Under the pieces are notes generated by a model. It worked only from the letters and a program-made list of their open reading frames with translations, made no database searches and had not been told where the DNA came from. Both the position numbers and the translations under genes were made by a program. This document shows, piece by piece, positions 11,490-23,611 of a stretch of 64,000 nt of DNA. The stretch lies in the NCBI GenBank assembly GCA_034638255.1, contig JAWPGT010000002.1, positions 372,001 through 436,000 on the forward strand. The letters are read 5' to 3'. Origin of the DNA: Coprinus comatus. Lineage: Eukaryota; Basidiomycota; Agaricomycetes; Agaricales; Agaricaceae. Each line of letters starts with the position of its first letter. Position 1 is the first letter of the stretch.

Positions 11490-12143
11490 CTATAGACGTC
11501 TTCTCTTCTTTGAGCGAGTACCACCAATTTTGAGTGCTGTTCGGTCGGTGACGCTAGTGATCATGGTTCGAACTTTCTCTCCCTCCGACATCATCAGTGC
11601 AGCCTTCAGAGCCTCTCTGCCCTGACCAAAACCTCTAAAGAACAGTTGGACTTGCACTTTTCCGGTGTTATCCTTCTCCAGGTCTTGCAAAAACTTGAAG
11701 ACGCGAATTGCGCACTGGTATCCGGCTTCGTAGCTTGCGCGTTGAGCCTTCTTGAAGCCCACTGAGCCGCCGGAGAACCAGGCGATGACTTTTGACTTTG
11801 GAGGCTCGTATTGATTGAGGGAGTATTCGAGAGTAGAAAGGGTAGTGATGGTATTGTTGCGGGTGGAATGACAGTCGAAGCGGTAGTGTTTTCCGGAGAC
11901 TTTGAGCTGTTGGAGCTTGACATTGTCCTGGCTCATTGGGTTCTGGGAAGCCGAGGTATAACCTCCTGGACCAGCAGTGGGTGGGCCGTCATCTACGCGT
12001 GGACCAAGAGGGTTAGTGCTGTCTAGAGTGTCCTTTGAATAATCCTGAAGGAGATCCTCTACAAGCACGGATGCTGGCAGAGATGCTGAGCGGGTGAAGA
12101 TGGGATGAGGGACCCGACGCGAAATGGCACGTAGAGCAAGCAT
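11490..12143 (-). CDS. MRPS11: mitochondrial small-subunit ribosomal protein uS11m
   Basis: Intronless ORF; the ATG at 12143 starts a basic, mitochondrial-presequence-like N-terminus (MLALRAISRRVPHPIFTRSA), preferred over an in-frame start 66 bp upstream. The length is 217 residues. The C-terminal half is the uS11 domain: FDCHSTRNNTITTLS, VIAWFSGGSVGFKKAQRAS, YEAGYQCAIRVFKF, QVQLFFRGFGQGREA and a basic RSKKRRRL tail. It belongs to the platform of the mitoribosomal small subunit, near the mRNA exit. Roughly the first 90 residues beyond the presequence are poorly conserved linker. It is divergent from QCR9, another nuclear-encoded mitochondrial gene. Confidence 0.88.
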   Translation of the reverse strand: MLALRAISRRVPHPIFTRSASLPASVLVEDLLQDYSKDTLDSTNPLGPRVDDGPPTAGPGGYTSASQNPMSQDNVKLQQLKVSGKHYRFDCHSTRNNTITTLSTLEYSLNQYEPPKSKVIAWFSGGSVGFKKAQRASYEAGYQCAIRVFKFLQDLEKDNTGKVQVQLFFRGFGQGREALKAALMMSEGEKVRTMITSVTDRTALKIGGTRSKKRRRL

Positions 12144-12275
12144 ATTTCCAGGCCCAACACACAAAAACTTGCCTTTTCCAATATAACACGCCGTGTCACC
12201 CCCGGTCACACACCGTCACCCGCTCTGTGACCTGCGGAGGTCATCGGAAAGCACGCTCAACACACATCCACCACC

Positions 12276-12620
12276 ATGAGCGTATGTATTCCTGCTGCCT
12301 GTCCAGCCCACGCCGATGTGCTGACCATACTCCCTAGCTCTCTACCACCGTCTACAACACCCTTTTCAAGCGCAACAGTGAGCAGAACGGACTAGTAATT
12401 AGACACTGGAGCTAATACTCTTAATTCAGGTGTCTTTGTTGGCACGATATTTGTCAGTGCTTTCGCCTTTGGCATTGGCTTTGACTCTGGAGTTACTTCG
12501 TTCTGGAACCGCTGGAACCAGGGTGTATGTACGAGCTCACTAAACACAAGCAGATGCTGACATTCTGTGCAGAAACAGTGGCAGGACATCCGCCACAAGT
12601 ACGTGACAGACGCCGAGTAG
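12276..12620 (+). CDS. QCR9: cytochrome bc1 complex subunit 9
   Basis: A 62-residue protein spread over four short exons (12276-12281, 12338-12377, 12430-12524, 12573-12620), total 189 nt including the stop. The first exon codes only for Met-Ser. It reads TTVYNTLFKRNSVFVGTI, a single transmembrane span, then FDSGVTSFWNRWNQGKQW, the hallmark of the UCR_9.5/UQCR10 family. The subunit sits in the inner mitochondrial membrane within complex III near the Rieske protein. Its start is 132 bp from that of uS11m, so both may share a promoter. It is easy to miss because no exon exceeds 95 bp. Confidence 0.93.
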
Positions 12621-12709
12621 AGTAGATTAATTTTTATTATAATATCCGAGCGTGACAGTGTATGTGACAAGTGTGATGTGTGAGTTTGCTGGGAATAAGC
12701 AACGCAGCC

Positions 12710-13795
12710 ATGGACGTCGACTCTGCAAAACCAATTGACTCTGACAAGCCAGACGCAAAGGTCGTCGTCGTCACAAATCTCTCGAGAAACGTCGTAGAAT
12801 CCCATCTCCAGGCTGTCTTTGGCTTCTATGGCCCCATAATAAAGGTCGACCTTCCCCTCTTTGGAAAATGTATGGTCAACTCTTCTCTTTTTTTTCTATT
12901 CTCATACTCATTCTTTCCATCAGCTGGTCAGAACAGAGGAAAGGCCGCCTTGGAATATGAAGATGCTGCTTCTGCACACCGTGCACAGTCTCACATGGAC
13001 GGTGGCCAACTCGACGGTGCTGTTCTAAAAGTCGAACTTTCAGACCTTCCCGTCCGTTCTCGTTCTCGCTCGCCACCACCTCCACCCCGTACCAGACGCG
13101 CCCAACCTCCATTACATCGTAATGGTCGTAACCGGTCTTACTCTCCACGCTCTCGTTCTCGTTCTCTCACTCCATCTCGCAGTCGTTCCTACTCTCGTTC
13201 TCGTTCTCGTTCACCTCTTCCTCCTTCACGTAGACGTGGTCCTGGTCCAGTAGGATCAAGAGATACTTACAGAGGTCGTGGAGGATGGGGTAGAAGAGGT
13301 TTACCACCATCTCATTTCCGTGATCGTCGTTCCAGAACTCCTCCACCCATTCGTCGTGGTAACCTTCCACCACGTCGTCGTTCACCATCTTATACTCGTG
13401 GTGGTTATGGTGGTCCTGACCGTGATCGTGGTTATAGTGGTAGAGGACGTGGTAGACAACTATCACGTTCATACTCACGTTCCAGATCCCCTCTTTCTCC
13501 ACGTTCTCGTTCAGCTAGTTATTCAGTACGCTCCAGTCGATCCAGAACAAGATCACTCACTCGTTCAAGATCCGTCTCCCGTTCAAGATCTATTTCTAGG
13601 TCTAGGTCTCGTACCAGGTCGAAATCGAGGGGTAGATCAATGTCTTATTCTTCATATTCAAGATATAGTCGAAGCCGTAGTAGGACTCCTCCTCGGACTG
13701 CAGTAAGGAAAGATAAGTCTGTTAGCCGAGGTAGGAGTGTTTCTAAGGATAGAGATGATATTAGGGATAGTAGGTCCAGATCTCCAGAAAAATGA
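12710..13795 (+). CDS. RNPS1-like SR protein (RRM plus RS domain)
   Basis: Two exons (12710-12869 and 12924-13795) give 343 residues; the 54-bp intron is in frame. Residues about 17-105 form one RRM (KVVVVTNLSRNVVESHL as RNP2 region, NRGKAALEYED as RNP1 region, then SHMDGGQLDGAVLKVE). The HMDGGQxDG string is characteristic of RNPS1, an exon-junction and splicing cofactor. The rest is an Arg/Ser-rich domain with many RS, SR and RGG units. A role in pre-mRNA splicing or exon-junction complex function is expected; the exact orthology is inferred from the RRM only. The ATG at 12710 is chosen over an upstream alternative because it starts MDVDSAKP directly ahead of the RRM. Confidence 0.82.
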   Translation: MDVDSAKPIDSDKPDAKVVVVTNLSRNVVESHLQAVFGFYGPIIKVDLPLFGKCMVNSSLFFLFSYSFFPSAGQNRGKAALEYEDAASAHRAQSHMDGGQLDGAVLKVELSDLPVRSRSRSPPPPPRTRRAQPPLHRNGRNRSYSPRSRSRSLTPSRSRSYSRSRSRSPLPPSRRRGPGPVGSRDTYRGRGGWGRRGLPPSHFRDRRSRTPPPIRRGNLPPRRRSPSYTRGGYGGPDRDRGYSGRGRGRQLSRSYSRSRSPLSPRSRSASYSVRSSRSRTRSLTRSRSVSRSRSISRSRSRTRSKSRGRSMSYSSYSRYSRSRSRTPPRTAVRKDKSVSRGRSVSKDRDDIRDSRSRSPEK

Positions 13796-14133
13796 GTTGG
13801 GTTGTCTGGTGTATGGTGTGGAAGGAGGGGAAGTCTAATTAGTTTGCTTCTACATATATCTTTTTCTTTTCTTTTCCTGCTCTTTTTCTCCCTCTTTACC
13901 TCCCTCGTAGGCTTGCGTTAATTCGATTATGTTTGACACAAAAACTCAAGAATAATCCATGTATTAGCAATAAAACTGGCGAAACAAACAAGGTCGTAAC
14001 CCAAAAAAGAATAATATATATATGTCGGTCTGTAACTTTCTAAAGAATAGTCCACCACCACCTTTAGTATGAGAAGAAATCAAGAAAAAAGTAAATTCAA
14101 AATGACCATATTTAATCACTGATCATTGAATCA
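13796..14133. other. convergent 3' region
   Basis: Lies between the 3' ends of the SR protein gene and NPC1. AT-rich with pyrimidine tracts; no coding signal seen. Confidence 0.5.
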
Positions 14134-17100
14134 TCATCTGCGAGGAACGTCCTTTTTTTGTTTTTGTTTTTGACCATTAGATATATGAACAGAGATAGGG
14201 TAACACAACTTACGGATATGATTCATAATCATTACGAACAGCATGTACCATCCATTCTTCATCTGTACCAGGTGGTAAACCTTGTCCACCTGCAAGACTA
14301 AGTACTACTGGAAGTAATACAAGTCCATGTAAAGCTCCGGAAATGATTAATGTCAACCACATTCGGAAGTAATAAATCTATTACTGAGTTTTAGTAATTT
14401 ATTTTTTCGAAAAGGGAAAGAAATAGTGAAGGGAGATGTAATACAAACCTCGAGCAGTTTAGAACGTGTTAAAGCCAATACGGACATTCCAATAAGTTTT
14501 GTCAACGTGATACCAGATAGAACCTTTAAACACATAAGCAAAAAAAAAAAAAAAAGAGACGGGGAAAACTAGAATTACTTACTGAAGGTCCAACATCAAC
14601 AAGAGCAGCAAGTACTCTATCATCCCTTCCTTTCTGTCCTTCAACTTGTCCAACACCAATAGGTCCACCATCAATCGCCAAACTACCTTGATTCATAAAA
14701 GCTCTAGCAACATGAGCACAAAATTCCACAGCAATACCCAACGAAATCACAAGATTAACCAAACTAATCGCATTCAAGCTAATTCCCCATAACGGCATAA
14801 CTCCCATAACAGTAACAACTGTTAAAGCTACGACTGTAGTAACAATTGTAGCTGTATGTAAAGAACCAAGAAGAATCGAGTTAACAATTAGGACTGAAGC
14901 AAGTCCTAATCCTAAAACTTCTTGTGTTATTCCAATTATATGAGCATATTGATCAAAGAAAACATAAAACAGAGAATAAGGGAATACTTCTGTTCCAGTT
15001 TCTTTTGAAATTTCATCAGCTATACGATTAGCCGCCGCCAAAGCATTAATAAAATCATTTTGAGATTTGAGTGGTGTATGGAAAGTTCTGAAATGTGATG
15101 CTTCAACTTGACTAAAATCATCATTAACAGAAAGTGCTTGTCCAAAAGCAGTTTTTCCAGCCAATGTACAATCCGCATTTGTTGGTGAATTTAACCAATG
15201 TTCAAGATATTTCATGAATTCTTCGTTTTCAGGTAATCCATCCATAGTAATGTTCCATCCAGGCTCATGATCTTCGTAACATGGTTTACAACGTGGCGAT
15301 GATCTAGGACAAAATCCTGGTGGTCCTCGTTTTTTGACAAGGCAACATTCATCATTAACTGGATTTAACCATCCGAGGAAGTTGTCTATCCATGATGCGG
15401 CAGGTTGATTGATGAATGAAGTTTCGGGTCGTTTACGTTCGGCTTCTAGACGATTGGCGATTGAAACGTCCATGCATGTTGAGAAACGACCACAAAGAGC
15501 TTGTTGTCCTTGACGTTCTTTGACATCCACATTCTTTGCAACAAAGTAGACAGGGGGTCCAATGTCCAGATAGGCGTCAACGTGGTCAAAGTAAGGAACA
15601 AGGTAGGAGTCGGAAGGTAAAGCCAAACGTTGATCTACAAAAGGACTCACATAAATCACCTAAGCTTAATATGGAGGTAAAATAAAGAGGCTTACCAAGA
15701 CCGAGTTCGACATGTTGCATAGAGATAATAGAAGCCACAAAAGTTCCAAGGAAAATGATTATCACAACCGCCTTGACCACAGGTTTCAAAAGGAACGGAG
15801 CATAATATCGACGAATGAATCGCGCCATGTGTCCGATACCAATACCATTGCCACTCGTTTCTGATAAAACAATACGAGATGGCAGTTGAATGCAAGGGAA
15901 GCAGTCGACACGACTAGCCTATAGCACATAAAGTAATTAACTTATTGCCCAACGGTATAACAAAGATACTCACTTCAGTCCTTTTTAGATCCAATAGCAA
16001 AGCACTAATGAACACCGTCACTTGCAATATAGCGTTGATCAATACGCTTCCCGCAGCATACAGCGCAAAGTTACGTACAGCGGGCATGGGCACCAGAGCA
16101 CCCAATGCAAACGCTGTTGTTTCCGTGATAGTACTCAACAAAATCGAAGGTCCCATCTTAGCCAAGGTACGAGCGACTCTTTCTTCGGCAGAGAAGTAGA
16201 GTGGAAGGGAGGTATCATCCACATCAGCATGGGTAGAGTCAAAAGGTGAACGGTGAGATTGTGTTGGCGACATAGGAGCACCGTAACCACCATGTGTACT
16301 GAGTGTTGCATTTGGTCCATGTAAGGCATTTTGCCTATCGAGTTCGTGGACAAGAATGAAAACATTGTCCACTCCGACTGCAAGGACCAGGAATGGAATG
16401 ACTTCGGCAATGATGAGAGTGACTTTGACACCCAACAATGAGAAGAATCCAACGGTGCTTGAAATGGAGAGGAGGACCAAAACAATACTAAAAAATCCAA
16501 GCACCACTTTCGAGTTTACAAAAAGACTGCGAGAAGATGACGCTTCGCTGCATTTGAATAGTCCAGGGAAATTGCGAATCCATCGTGTTAATGATGATAT
16601 GCCACTGACATCGTCCCTTGCAGCAGTCCCGCTGCCAAGAGTCAAAGAAACGTAGAGGAACATAGCCAAGTATGATAGCACGACAATGCGGACGTCCGTG
16701 TTAGTGCTCTTGTTTAATTCCTCTTCAAGAGACACTCCAGTGGAGAAAACAACAGACAGCCCAACTTCTTCAGATTCTTGGCTGACCTTCATGAGGTACT
16801 CCCGCACGGCCGTCTCCCATTCAAGAACAATGGCTTGTTTGTCTGCATCCAAAGAGTCAGAGATGACGAAAGTCACGACAAGTGCCTCCGCTTTCACAAA
16901 GTCTTTATGACCATTCTCATCTAAAGGAACTCCACCCAAGACAAATTGAGGCTCAAGCGGTTGTTCAAAGTCGGGTAGACAATCAATGGGATTCCATGCG
17001 CAGTCTTCAAGATGTTCGGCCCATGTGTCCCGATCATAATCCTCCAAACCATCAGCAAACCATGCAGTTACAGATTGCACTACGCACGATCCGCGAGGCC

Positions 17101-18581
17101 CAGCTGGTTTAAAACACACATCATCAAGTGTATATCCATTGGGTGACTGCAAGCTTCTCATTCCATCCTCTATTGCAAACCAATATTTAAGACGATCCCA
17201 ATTAAGAACAGGACCTTTGTCTCCGACGTGGATGGAAGTTCCTTGGGTTTCATTACCAGAATCTAAACTTTGTGGAAGAGCAGTAACAAACATCTGTTCT
17301 GTCTTGTAGAAAGGACCAAAGTGGTTGTCAAAGTACTCCTTCTGAAGCCGGCTCTCGGAGTCGGGTGCGACCCATAATCGAACAGGATCTGTCTCCACCG
17401 TAAACTTCTTCCACCCAAGATTCAACAATCCAACAGCTACGAACACTACGCAAAGCATGACCCATGGGTTCATCGCTGCGACTAAGCCCAGCTTATAGAA
17501 GGCTCGACGAAGAATATTGTTGAGGCGATATTGACGAGGTTGAACGGTTTCACTTGGGTCTAATAAAGCTGCACCTCGACCTAGAGTACGAGATTCGGAT
17601 TGTGCTCCTATAGAATCCTCTTCGAGATACTGCGACAGAGATCCGGCACCAACAAGACTGCGAGCACGGATTCTAGGAGATGTAGTATCTTCTGCGAGAG
17701 CGACACGTTCGTAGCTCCTTTCGCGACGGATGCGACGGAAACTAGAGATGGAGTATCCGGTCAAAAACCCAAGAACAGCCAAACCATAGGCGATTGAAAG
17801 AATGAAAGATAAACAGGATATTGAACCAACAACACATGACGGCCCAGTGTCCGGTAAAGGGACAGGAGGTAATGTAGGGCAGATATTTGGACAGTCGATG
17901 CATGTACATCGACTTGATAAGTCGCTGTCATAGCAGTTTCTTGGAGGGGCGTTATAAGGGGTTATTTCAGAGGGTGAGGTGTTGGGGAAGTTGATCTGGA
18001 AGGGGCTTCCGAGAGGCTTTACATCACCAAGAAACTTGAAGAATGCACGATAATCTTTGGCACCTCCACCAATAAAGTCCATCGCGTAGCCATTGGTCGC
18101 ACCAAATTGGACATCCTTGCAACTATCATAGAAACCCGTTCCGAAGGATTCAGCTACGAAGAAGTCGGCAGACTTTACTGCGTTCGAATCCTGAGTTGCT
18201 GTGACGTTCACGAATTCGGCTTGTTGAGGAGAACATGTGAATGAGCAAAAGAATGATCTGAAATTATTTCTACAAGCAGGGCAAGATGCAATTAGTGCTT
18301 CAACTTGCACAAAGTTGGCTTTCAGCGCGGCAACTTGGTCGATGCTACAGCAAACTGGTCCATCTGCAAATTCCACTCCACATACTTCAGTAAGCAAAGA
18401 GTGTGCATGACTACCCTCAAGCTGACGCGTATATCGTAAACATGGTACTTCCTGTGACGAATGGGAAGATACCGACCTGTTGCGGGGGTCCATCATATGC
18501 ACATGGCAAGGGTTTGCCTCCATTAGTGCCACATTGGCTATGCATAGAGCATTTCCCTGTACTTGGTAAGTTGTTGCTCAT
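14134..18581 (-). CDS. NCR1: NPC1-type sterol transporter (Niemann-Pick C1 / Ncr1)
   Basis: Seven exons on the minus strand (18581-18477, 18421-15974, 15918-15696, 15634-14583, 14523-14449, 14377-14214, 14137-14134) sum to 4071 nt, 1356 residues. The N-terminal sterol-binding domain is Cys-rich (GKCSMHSQCG, AYDGPPQQ, CSFTCSPQQAEFVNVTAT). A membrane span, a large luminal loop and the sterol-sensing domain follow (LGVKVTLIIAEVIPFLVLAV, GVDNVFILVHELDRQN, GPSILLSTITETTAFALG). A second luminal loop and a second five-span block end in FRMWLTLIISGALHGL. NPC1 takes sterol from NPC2 and moves it into the vacuolar/late endosomal membrane. The chosen ATG gives no obvious signal peptide, so an upstream exon may be missing. 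The last exon adds only the final codon and stop and is uncertain. Confidence 0.93.
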
Positions 18582-18727
18582 GATTTTGCAACAATCTCTA
18601 CAGCGGGAGCATAAAGGTGTGGAGTAGAGAATATACAGGGGCAGGAGACTGAGCTAGTGTGCTTAGAATCACGTGAATGACGCCAATTCATATGAGCGCT
18701 ATTGAAATATTTGTATTATTAACCGTC
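18582..18727. promoter_or_regulatory. divergent promoter of NPC1 and DPH1 with E-box
   Basis: Stretch of 146 bp between the two start codons containing the palindrome TCACGTGA at 18669-18676. Confidence 0.55.
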
Positions 18728-20489
18728 ATGTCCACGGCAACAAAACCAAAAAAGCGTTTCGTGGGTAGCAAATCTGCTAAACCATCTAAACCAGGGGCAC
18801 ATTCAGTCCTCACAAATCAAATTCCGGCGGAGATTCTCAACGACGATCAGCTTAACGCCGCCATCCGTCAATTGCCCACCAACTATTCGTTCGAGATTCA
18901 TAAAACTATACATCATGTCAGGAAGAATAATGCAAAAATGGTCGCTCTTCAGATGCCAGAAGGTCTTCAGATGTTTGCGTGCACTATCGCAGACATAATT
19001 GAGCGGTGCGCAGGAACTTCTCAACAGCGATAAAGCATGATTGAAAAAATCTACCGGTAGGTTTACCGACGCCTTGACAGTCATAATGGGAGATGTCACC
19101 TATGGAGCCTGCTGTATAGATGATTATACTGCTGTTGCGCTCGGCTGCGACATGATGGTTCACTATGGACATAGCTGTCTAGGTCTGAATTTGCTGTTTT
19201 CTCCGTGAACCCTGTACTCAACGTAACGTAGTCCCCGTTGATCAAACCAGCATCAAGACCCTATACGTCTTCGTCGAAATCGGCATTGACTCTTCCCATC
19301 TACATCAATCGATTAGACTAAATTTCCCAAGTGACCGCAAAATCTTCCATGAAAGATTACTCAACCATGAAGACGAAGCTAAATCTCTACCTGCTGGCAC
19401 ACGAATTGGATCGGGCACCGCACAACTTCGAATAGAGGGACCCTCGGCAGAAACAACGCCCATAAACGATACCTTGCCTCAGAGCTCGATGGTGGAACCG
19501 ACGCGTTTGGCTCTCGTTTCAACTATTCAGTTCGTCGCCGCACTACAAAAACTAAAAGAAGATCTTGTGTCCGGTTATGAAGAACCACTCACTCAAAACC
19601 CTGGACTAATAGGAGAAAGTGAACAGGACACCTCTTTGGATCACATAAAAAGTGAGAAAGTGTCTCAATATTGGGCGGGAAAATACGATGCCATGATACC
19701 TCGCTCTAAGCCTTTGTCGCCCGGTGAAATACTTGGATGTACTGCACCTACCCTCAAGGATGTGGATGCACTCGTGTGCGTGCTTCGTGGAACTTTATCG
19801 CCCAGAAAACTTAATATCATCTATATTCAGATATTTGGGGGACGGGCGATTCCATTTGGAATCTATCATGATTGCAAATCCAACGATACCAGCATTCCGC
19901 TATGATCCATACTCCAAAAAGCTGACTAGGGAACGATATGATCACAGCGAGATGCAGTTACTTCGTGATCAGGCGGTGCAAACTGCCAGACATAGTCTCG
20001 AATCTCTCACCACATCGAATGAACTATCAGCTAAAGATCGCTCTACATCAACTCCACTTTGGGGTGTAGTCCTGGGAACTTTGGGCAGACAAGGGAACTT
20101 GAATCAAATGCAGGTATGCTTGAAATTTGTTTTATACCTTCTATCACCCTGACAGTGATCTATCTTAGGCGATAACCAGGCAACTGGAAGGATTTACGAC
20201 ATCTATTCCTTATGTCCAAATCCTGCTTTCTGAACTCTCACCTGCGAAACTTGCGCTATTCAATCCTTACATCTCGACATTCATTCAAACATCATGTCCC
20301 CGCCTGTCGATCGACTGGGGCTATGCCTTTGAACGGCCCCTCCTTAGCCCATACGAAACAGCTGTGGTCGTTGGAAAGGCACCGAGCTGGCTCCAGAAAT
20401 CTGATGACCCTCAAAGTGGTGTGTACCCGATGAACTTCTATGAAGCTGGAACTCCGTGGGCTGTGTCAAGAAGTAAAGGCTCGTTTTAA
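18728..20489 (+). CDS. DPH1: diphthamide biosynthesis protein 1
   Basis: Five exons (18728-19005, 19061-19182, 19232-19775, 19831-20113, 20169-20489) sum to 1548 nt, 515 residues. The N-terminal motif [16 protein letters not shown] and [20 protein letters not shown] are typical of Dph1. The three cysteines that hold the 4Fe-4S cluster are visible, one per domain: [16 protein letters not shown] and EILGCTAP. With Dph2 it transfers the 3-amino-3-carboxypropyl group of S-adenosylmethionine to the target histidine of elongation factor 2, the first step of diphthamide. The [14 protein letters not shown] and [17 protein letters not shown] stretches also match the family. The ATG at 18728 ([11 protein letters not shown]) is preferred to an in-frame one 51 bp upstream. 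Confidence 0.94.
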
Positions 20490-21292
20490 TTACGTGTACT
20501 TATGGGTTGGTTTTTTTTTTTTTGCTTGAAATGTTCTTTCCCCGACAACATGACATCACATGACAGGACAGTTTTTAAAAAAGAATAGCGCCAGAAGCCT
20601 GCTGTAAAGACGGTGACATGCCACAAACTGGGAGCGTAAATATAATGATGCAATGTGATCTTCCTCCTTCCTAATATGGAGAGTTATGTACCTCGACTTC
20701 CGAGTTCCCTGACGGAAACAAGACTTTGCACAAAATTTCCACCGAGCTAGATCCGTCGACGAACAATTTCCCATAGATATACATATATCCGAGAGGAACT
20801 GGAAAAAGCAGCCTCTGAGTGCATTATGGATACTTAGGTAATAATTAAAACTTGCTTTAGCGTCAGCACTTCGACAGACATGATAAAGGGACGCGGACAC
20901 TCAATTACGTCACACAAGCCGACGAGTTCATGTGGATCTGTGGGCAATGTAACTACTAGACAGGTCACAGCTAGAGCCTGGCACGGTTGTATGGGGTGAT
21001 CCAGGGACACACAATTATTGTGGATGCATATATATTCATGCCAAAGTCTGAAAATTTTCACGGCTAAACAAGCCTAAACTGCGTCTTGACTACAACGGTG
21101 TCGGCATTTATCAAAAATTTAAGTGCTTCTAAATTACGGAATTGACTTCAATTGGGACAAGACCCTCGCCGAGTCGACACATATACTCATATATGAACCT
21201 TGTGTGGTATCGAGCAAGACCCTTTCCCATTCTTCTGTTTCTTCTGCCTCCCTCAGATCGCATATGCTATCATAGTTCACGGGACCCAAAAA
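20490..21292. other. intergenic
   Basis: Follows DPH1. It starts with a poly(T) tract near 20510. Only short unrelated ORFs occur; no RNA gene or repeat was recognised. Confidence 0.45.
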
Positions 21293-23216
21293 ATGAATGA
21301 AGAGGCGACAAGAAACCTTGTTTCTGATGCCTATGTGATGCAAATGGGTAGCTACACTCAGAGTGAGTGTATCGGCCTGCATTATGATCTCGGCCCTTTG
21401 CTCATGATTTATATTTTTCATTGTTACCAGTGGCGGCCGTAGTACTCACGACGTACGACCACTGTAAGCATTTCAACAGCCTAACTTTGTTTTGGCGACG
21501 GTACTAATGACATATGTACCCACTAGTCATAACGTTTGATGATGAGGTACGTCTTCAAGTTCAGGTTGTTTTGCTAAACAAGAGCTCACCATATTCCGAT
21601 CAAAGATTCGTCGTGTATGGGTAAGGGGTGGTCATATCAGTAGTAATATTGCAACAAAGAACTCATACCTATCCATCCTTTCTACAGCAAAGTCGGTGGT
21701 CAGCGAACAAGATCTTCTACCTGATCGTAATTCGTTTAGTAAATTTATGGGAGGATGCATATATTCACATACACATTTCCAGTGTCGGTATGGTGGACTC
21801 CTACTTATCTCGTGAGTACTATTACAATTTCTATCCGTTGTCTCTGACACAGAACCATTAGCGGCGAACTCCTCAGTAAGTTTGATCCAGAATCATGAAA
21901 TACGTATTTTTTCATATCTAATTATATTCAAGACTTTCTGAACCCGAAGCCAACAGAAGCAGTGAGTGGTAAATTCCATTTCCTTGTAGTGTCCCTAATC
22001 ATTAATGACCTCTGATAGGTGTACGGTGCTCCTTCATCATCTCACGAACATACTAATTGACAAGTCCTTCCACTCTATATTCATATTCTCCTCTTACACA
22101 GATGTATGTCATTCAATTAATTCTTAGTGATCAACGCATTAATTCTGAACATCGGCAATTTAACCAGGTCTTTGGGGAATCCGTGTTACTGCGTTGATAG
22201 CTATAATAATATCATGTACAACCCAAGGTGTGTATTGTATCAGTGTTCTAGCCTTAGCTAATGCCACATTCCTTTCCAAGCTATAATGCAATTTCGGATT
22301 CGAGCCATTTACCCCCCTGGTAGTATTCTGACTAAAATTCTGATAGGGTTTTTTGTCGTAGAAGTAATAATTCTACTGGCCTTTGGTTTTCTCATCTTGC
22401 AAGGGATAGAAGGTAAGGCTTTGTTATATCCCTCTACTATATCACCCTCATACTTTATAAAATAGTCGCCGTCGCTTACTCAGCGAGTAACGTCCAACGA
22501 TGTGTTTGCACTAAGTTTCCCTCTTATTCATTCATGTTTTGGGTTCCTATCCTCTGCTTCGATACCTTTTTATTTATACTAGCTGCCTACCGTCTCAGGG
22601 GCTTGGATGAATTCAAGGTTCTCGATATCGAGCAGCTTCTTTCGTCGCTAACCGTGATTGTCATACGAGACAATTTTGGATACTTCTTTCTGTAGGTGCT
22701 AGGTTATCCTGAGTTTCTTTTTTCTCAAAAGCAACCAAAAATTATAGCATGTTTGCAATGTACCTGGCAACAGCAATTGTTTGGTTTAGTGCGGATGTAT
22801 GTCTTTATTTTTCCGTCCTCTTCTAAATTCAAAAACTCATAGAAATCTAGATTCGATACTACGTCGTTCCCGCTCGTTTCTCGTACTCGATGACGGTCAT
22901 CATGGGTTGCCGCATCACCTTGAACTTGAGCGATGCATACTATAACACTCCTGATAAAATAAATTGGGATTCTAATAGTATGCATTCATCTGTCAGGTTC
23001 GCACGAACCTCCGATTGTGACGATGATTTAGACGGGGGATATTGGAGTTATGGGCGGCGGGTGTCGAGGAGATCCTGGTGGGGATCTATCGACGGAAGGA
23101 ATGAACCAGTTGAGAATATCGAGAATATCGAACTGAAGAATATGGATCACAAACATGAACACGAAATGGCCCCTGAACTAGAACTTGGAAATATAGCCCG
23201 AGGATCGAAATCATAG
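21293..23216 (+). CDS. DUF6533 multi-pass membrane protein, many exons
   Basis: The N-terminal exons join as MAAVVLTTYDH / ITFDDE / IRRVW / QSRWSANKIFYLIV, giving the Y-D-H-x-x-T-F-D-x-E signature of DUF6533, a domain almost restricted to basidiomycetes. Downstream exons encode further hydrophobic helices: ILIGFFVVEVIILLAFGFLI, the MFWVPILCFDTFLFILAAYR segment, and SLTVIVIRDNFGYFFLNY. The hydrophilic Asp/Glu/His-rich tail (GRRVSRRSWWGSID onward) ends at 23216. The overall layout resembles a seven-helix membrane protein. Start at 21293 is the best candidate. Exon borders between 21800 and 22200 are unresolved because several tiny exons are possible. The function is unknown; these proteins occur in large families in mushrooms. 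Confidence 0.72.
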
Positions 23217-23611
23217 CTTCGCGAATTTTCAAACCAAGGTTACCAGATGCACGTTATACATAATTTGATTTTTACACTAAATAATTGCTTTGATCGATGA
23301 CCCCGAAGTCCAGTTAAACCCGGTTACGCACAAAAATGTTTACTAGAGGAATTTTCACCAATACTATTTAATGACAGGGCTGCTGAAGCTGTTCGTTTGA
23401 CGTTTTGGTGGTGAGTAGTGGATCAATGCATCTTTGTGAAAGTAAAAGAACTATGTCATCAATTCCATGTTCAATATCAGCGCTTATGAATCGCAAGGGT
23501 TTTAAAAAACTATGAATGTATGCAAGAAACAGAACAAAGGGAATAATAATCTACATACAATAATCAGTATCATAACATGTTTGCAAGACAAATCACGGTA
23601 CCTATCTATAC
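23217..23611. other. convergent 3' region
   Basis: Between the 3' ends of the DUF6533 gene and the following minus-strand gene; no coding or RNA signal seen. Confidence 0.45.

Noticed and set aside
12680..12709. Longer N-terminus for the RNPS1-like protein starting at 12680
   Set aside because: The extra residues have no match to the family and the start is a non-ATG codon; the ATG at 12710 begins right before the RRM.
13167..13706. Long ORFs opposite and out of frame in the RS domain
   Set aside because: They arise from the CGT/TCT repeat composition of the RS domain and have Val/His/Asp-only composition.
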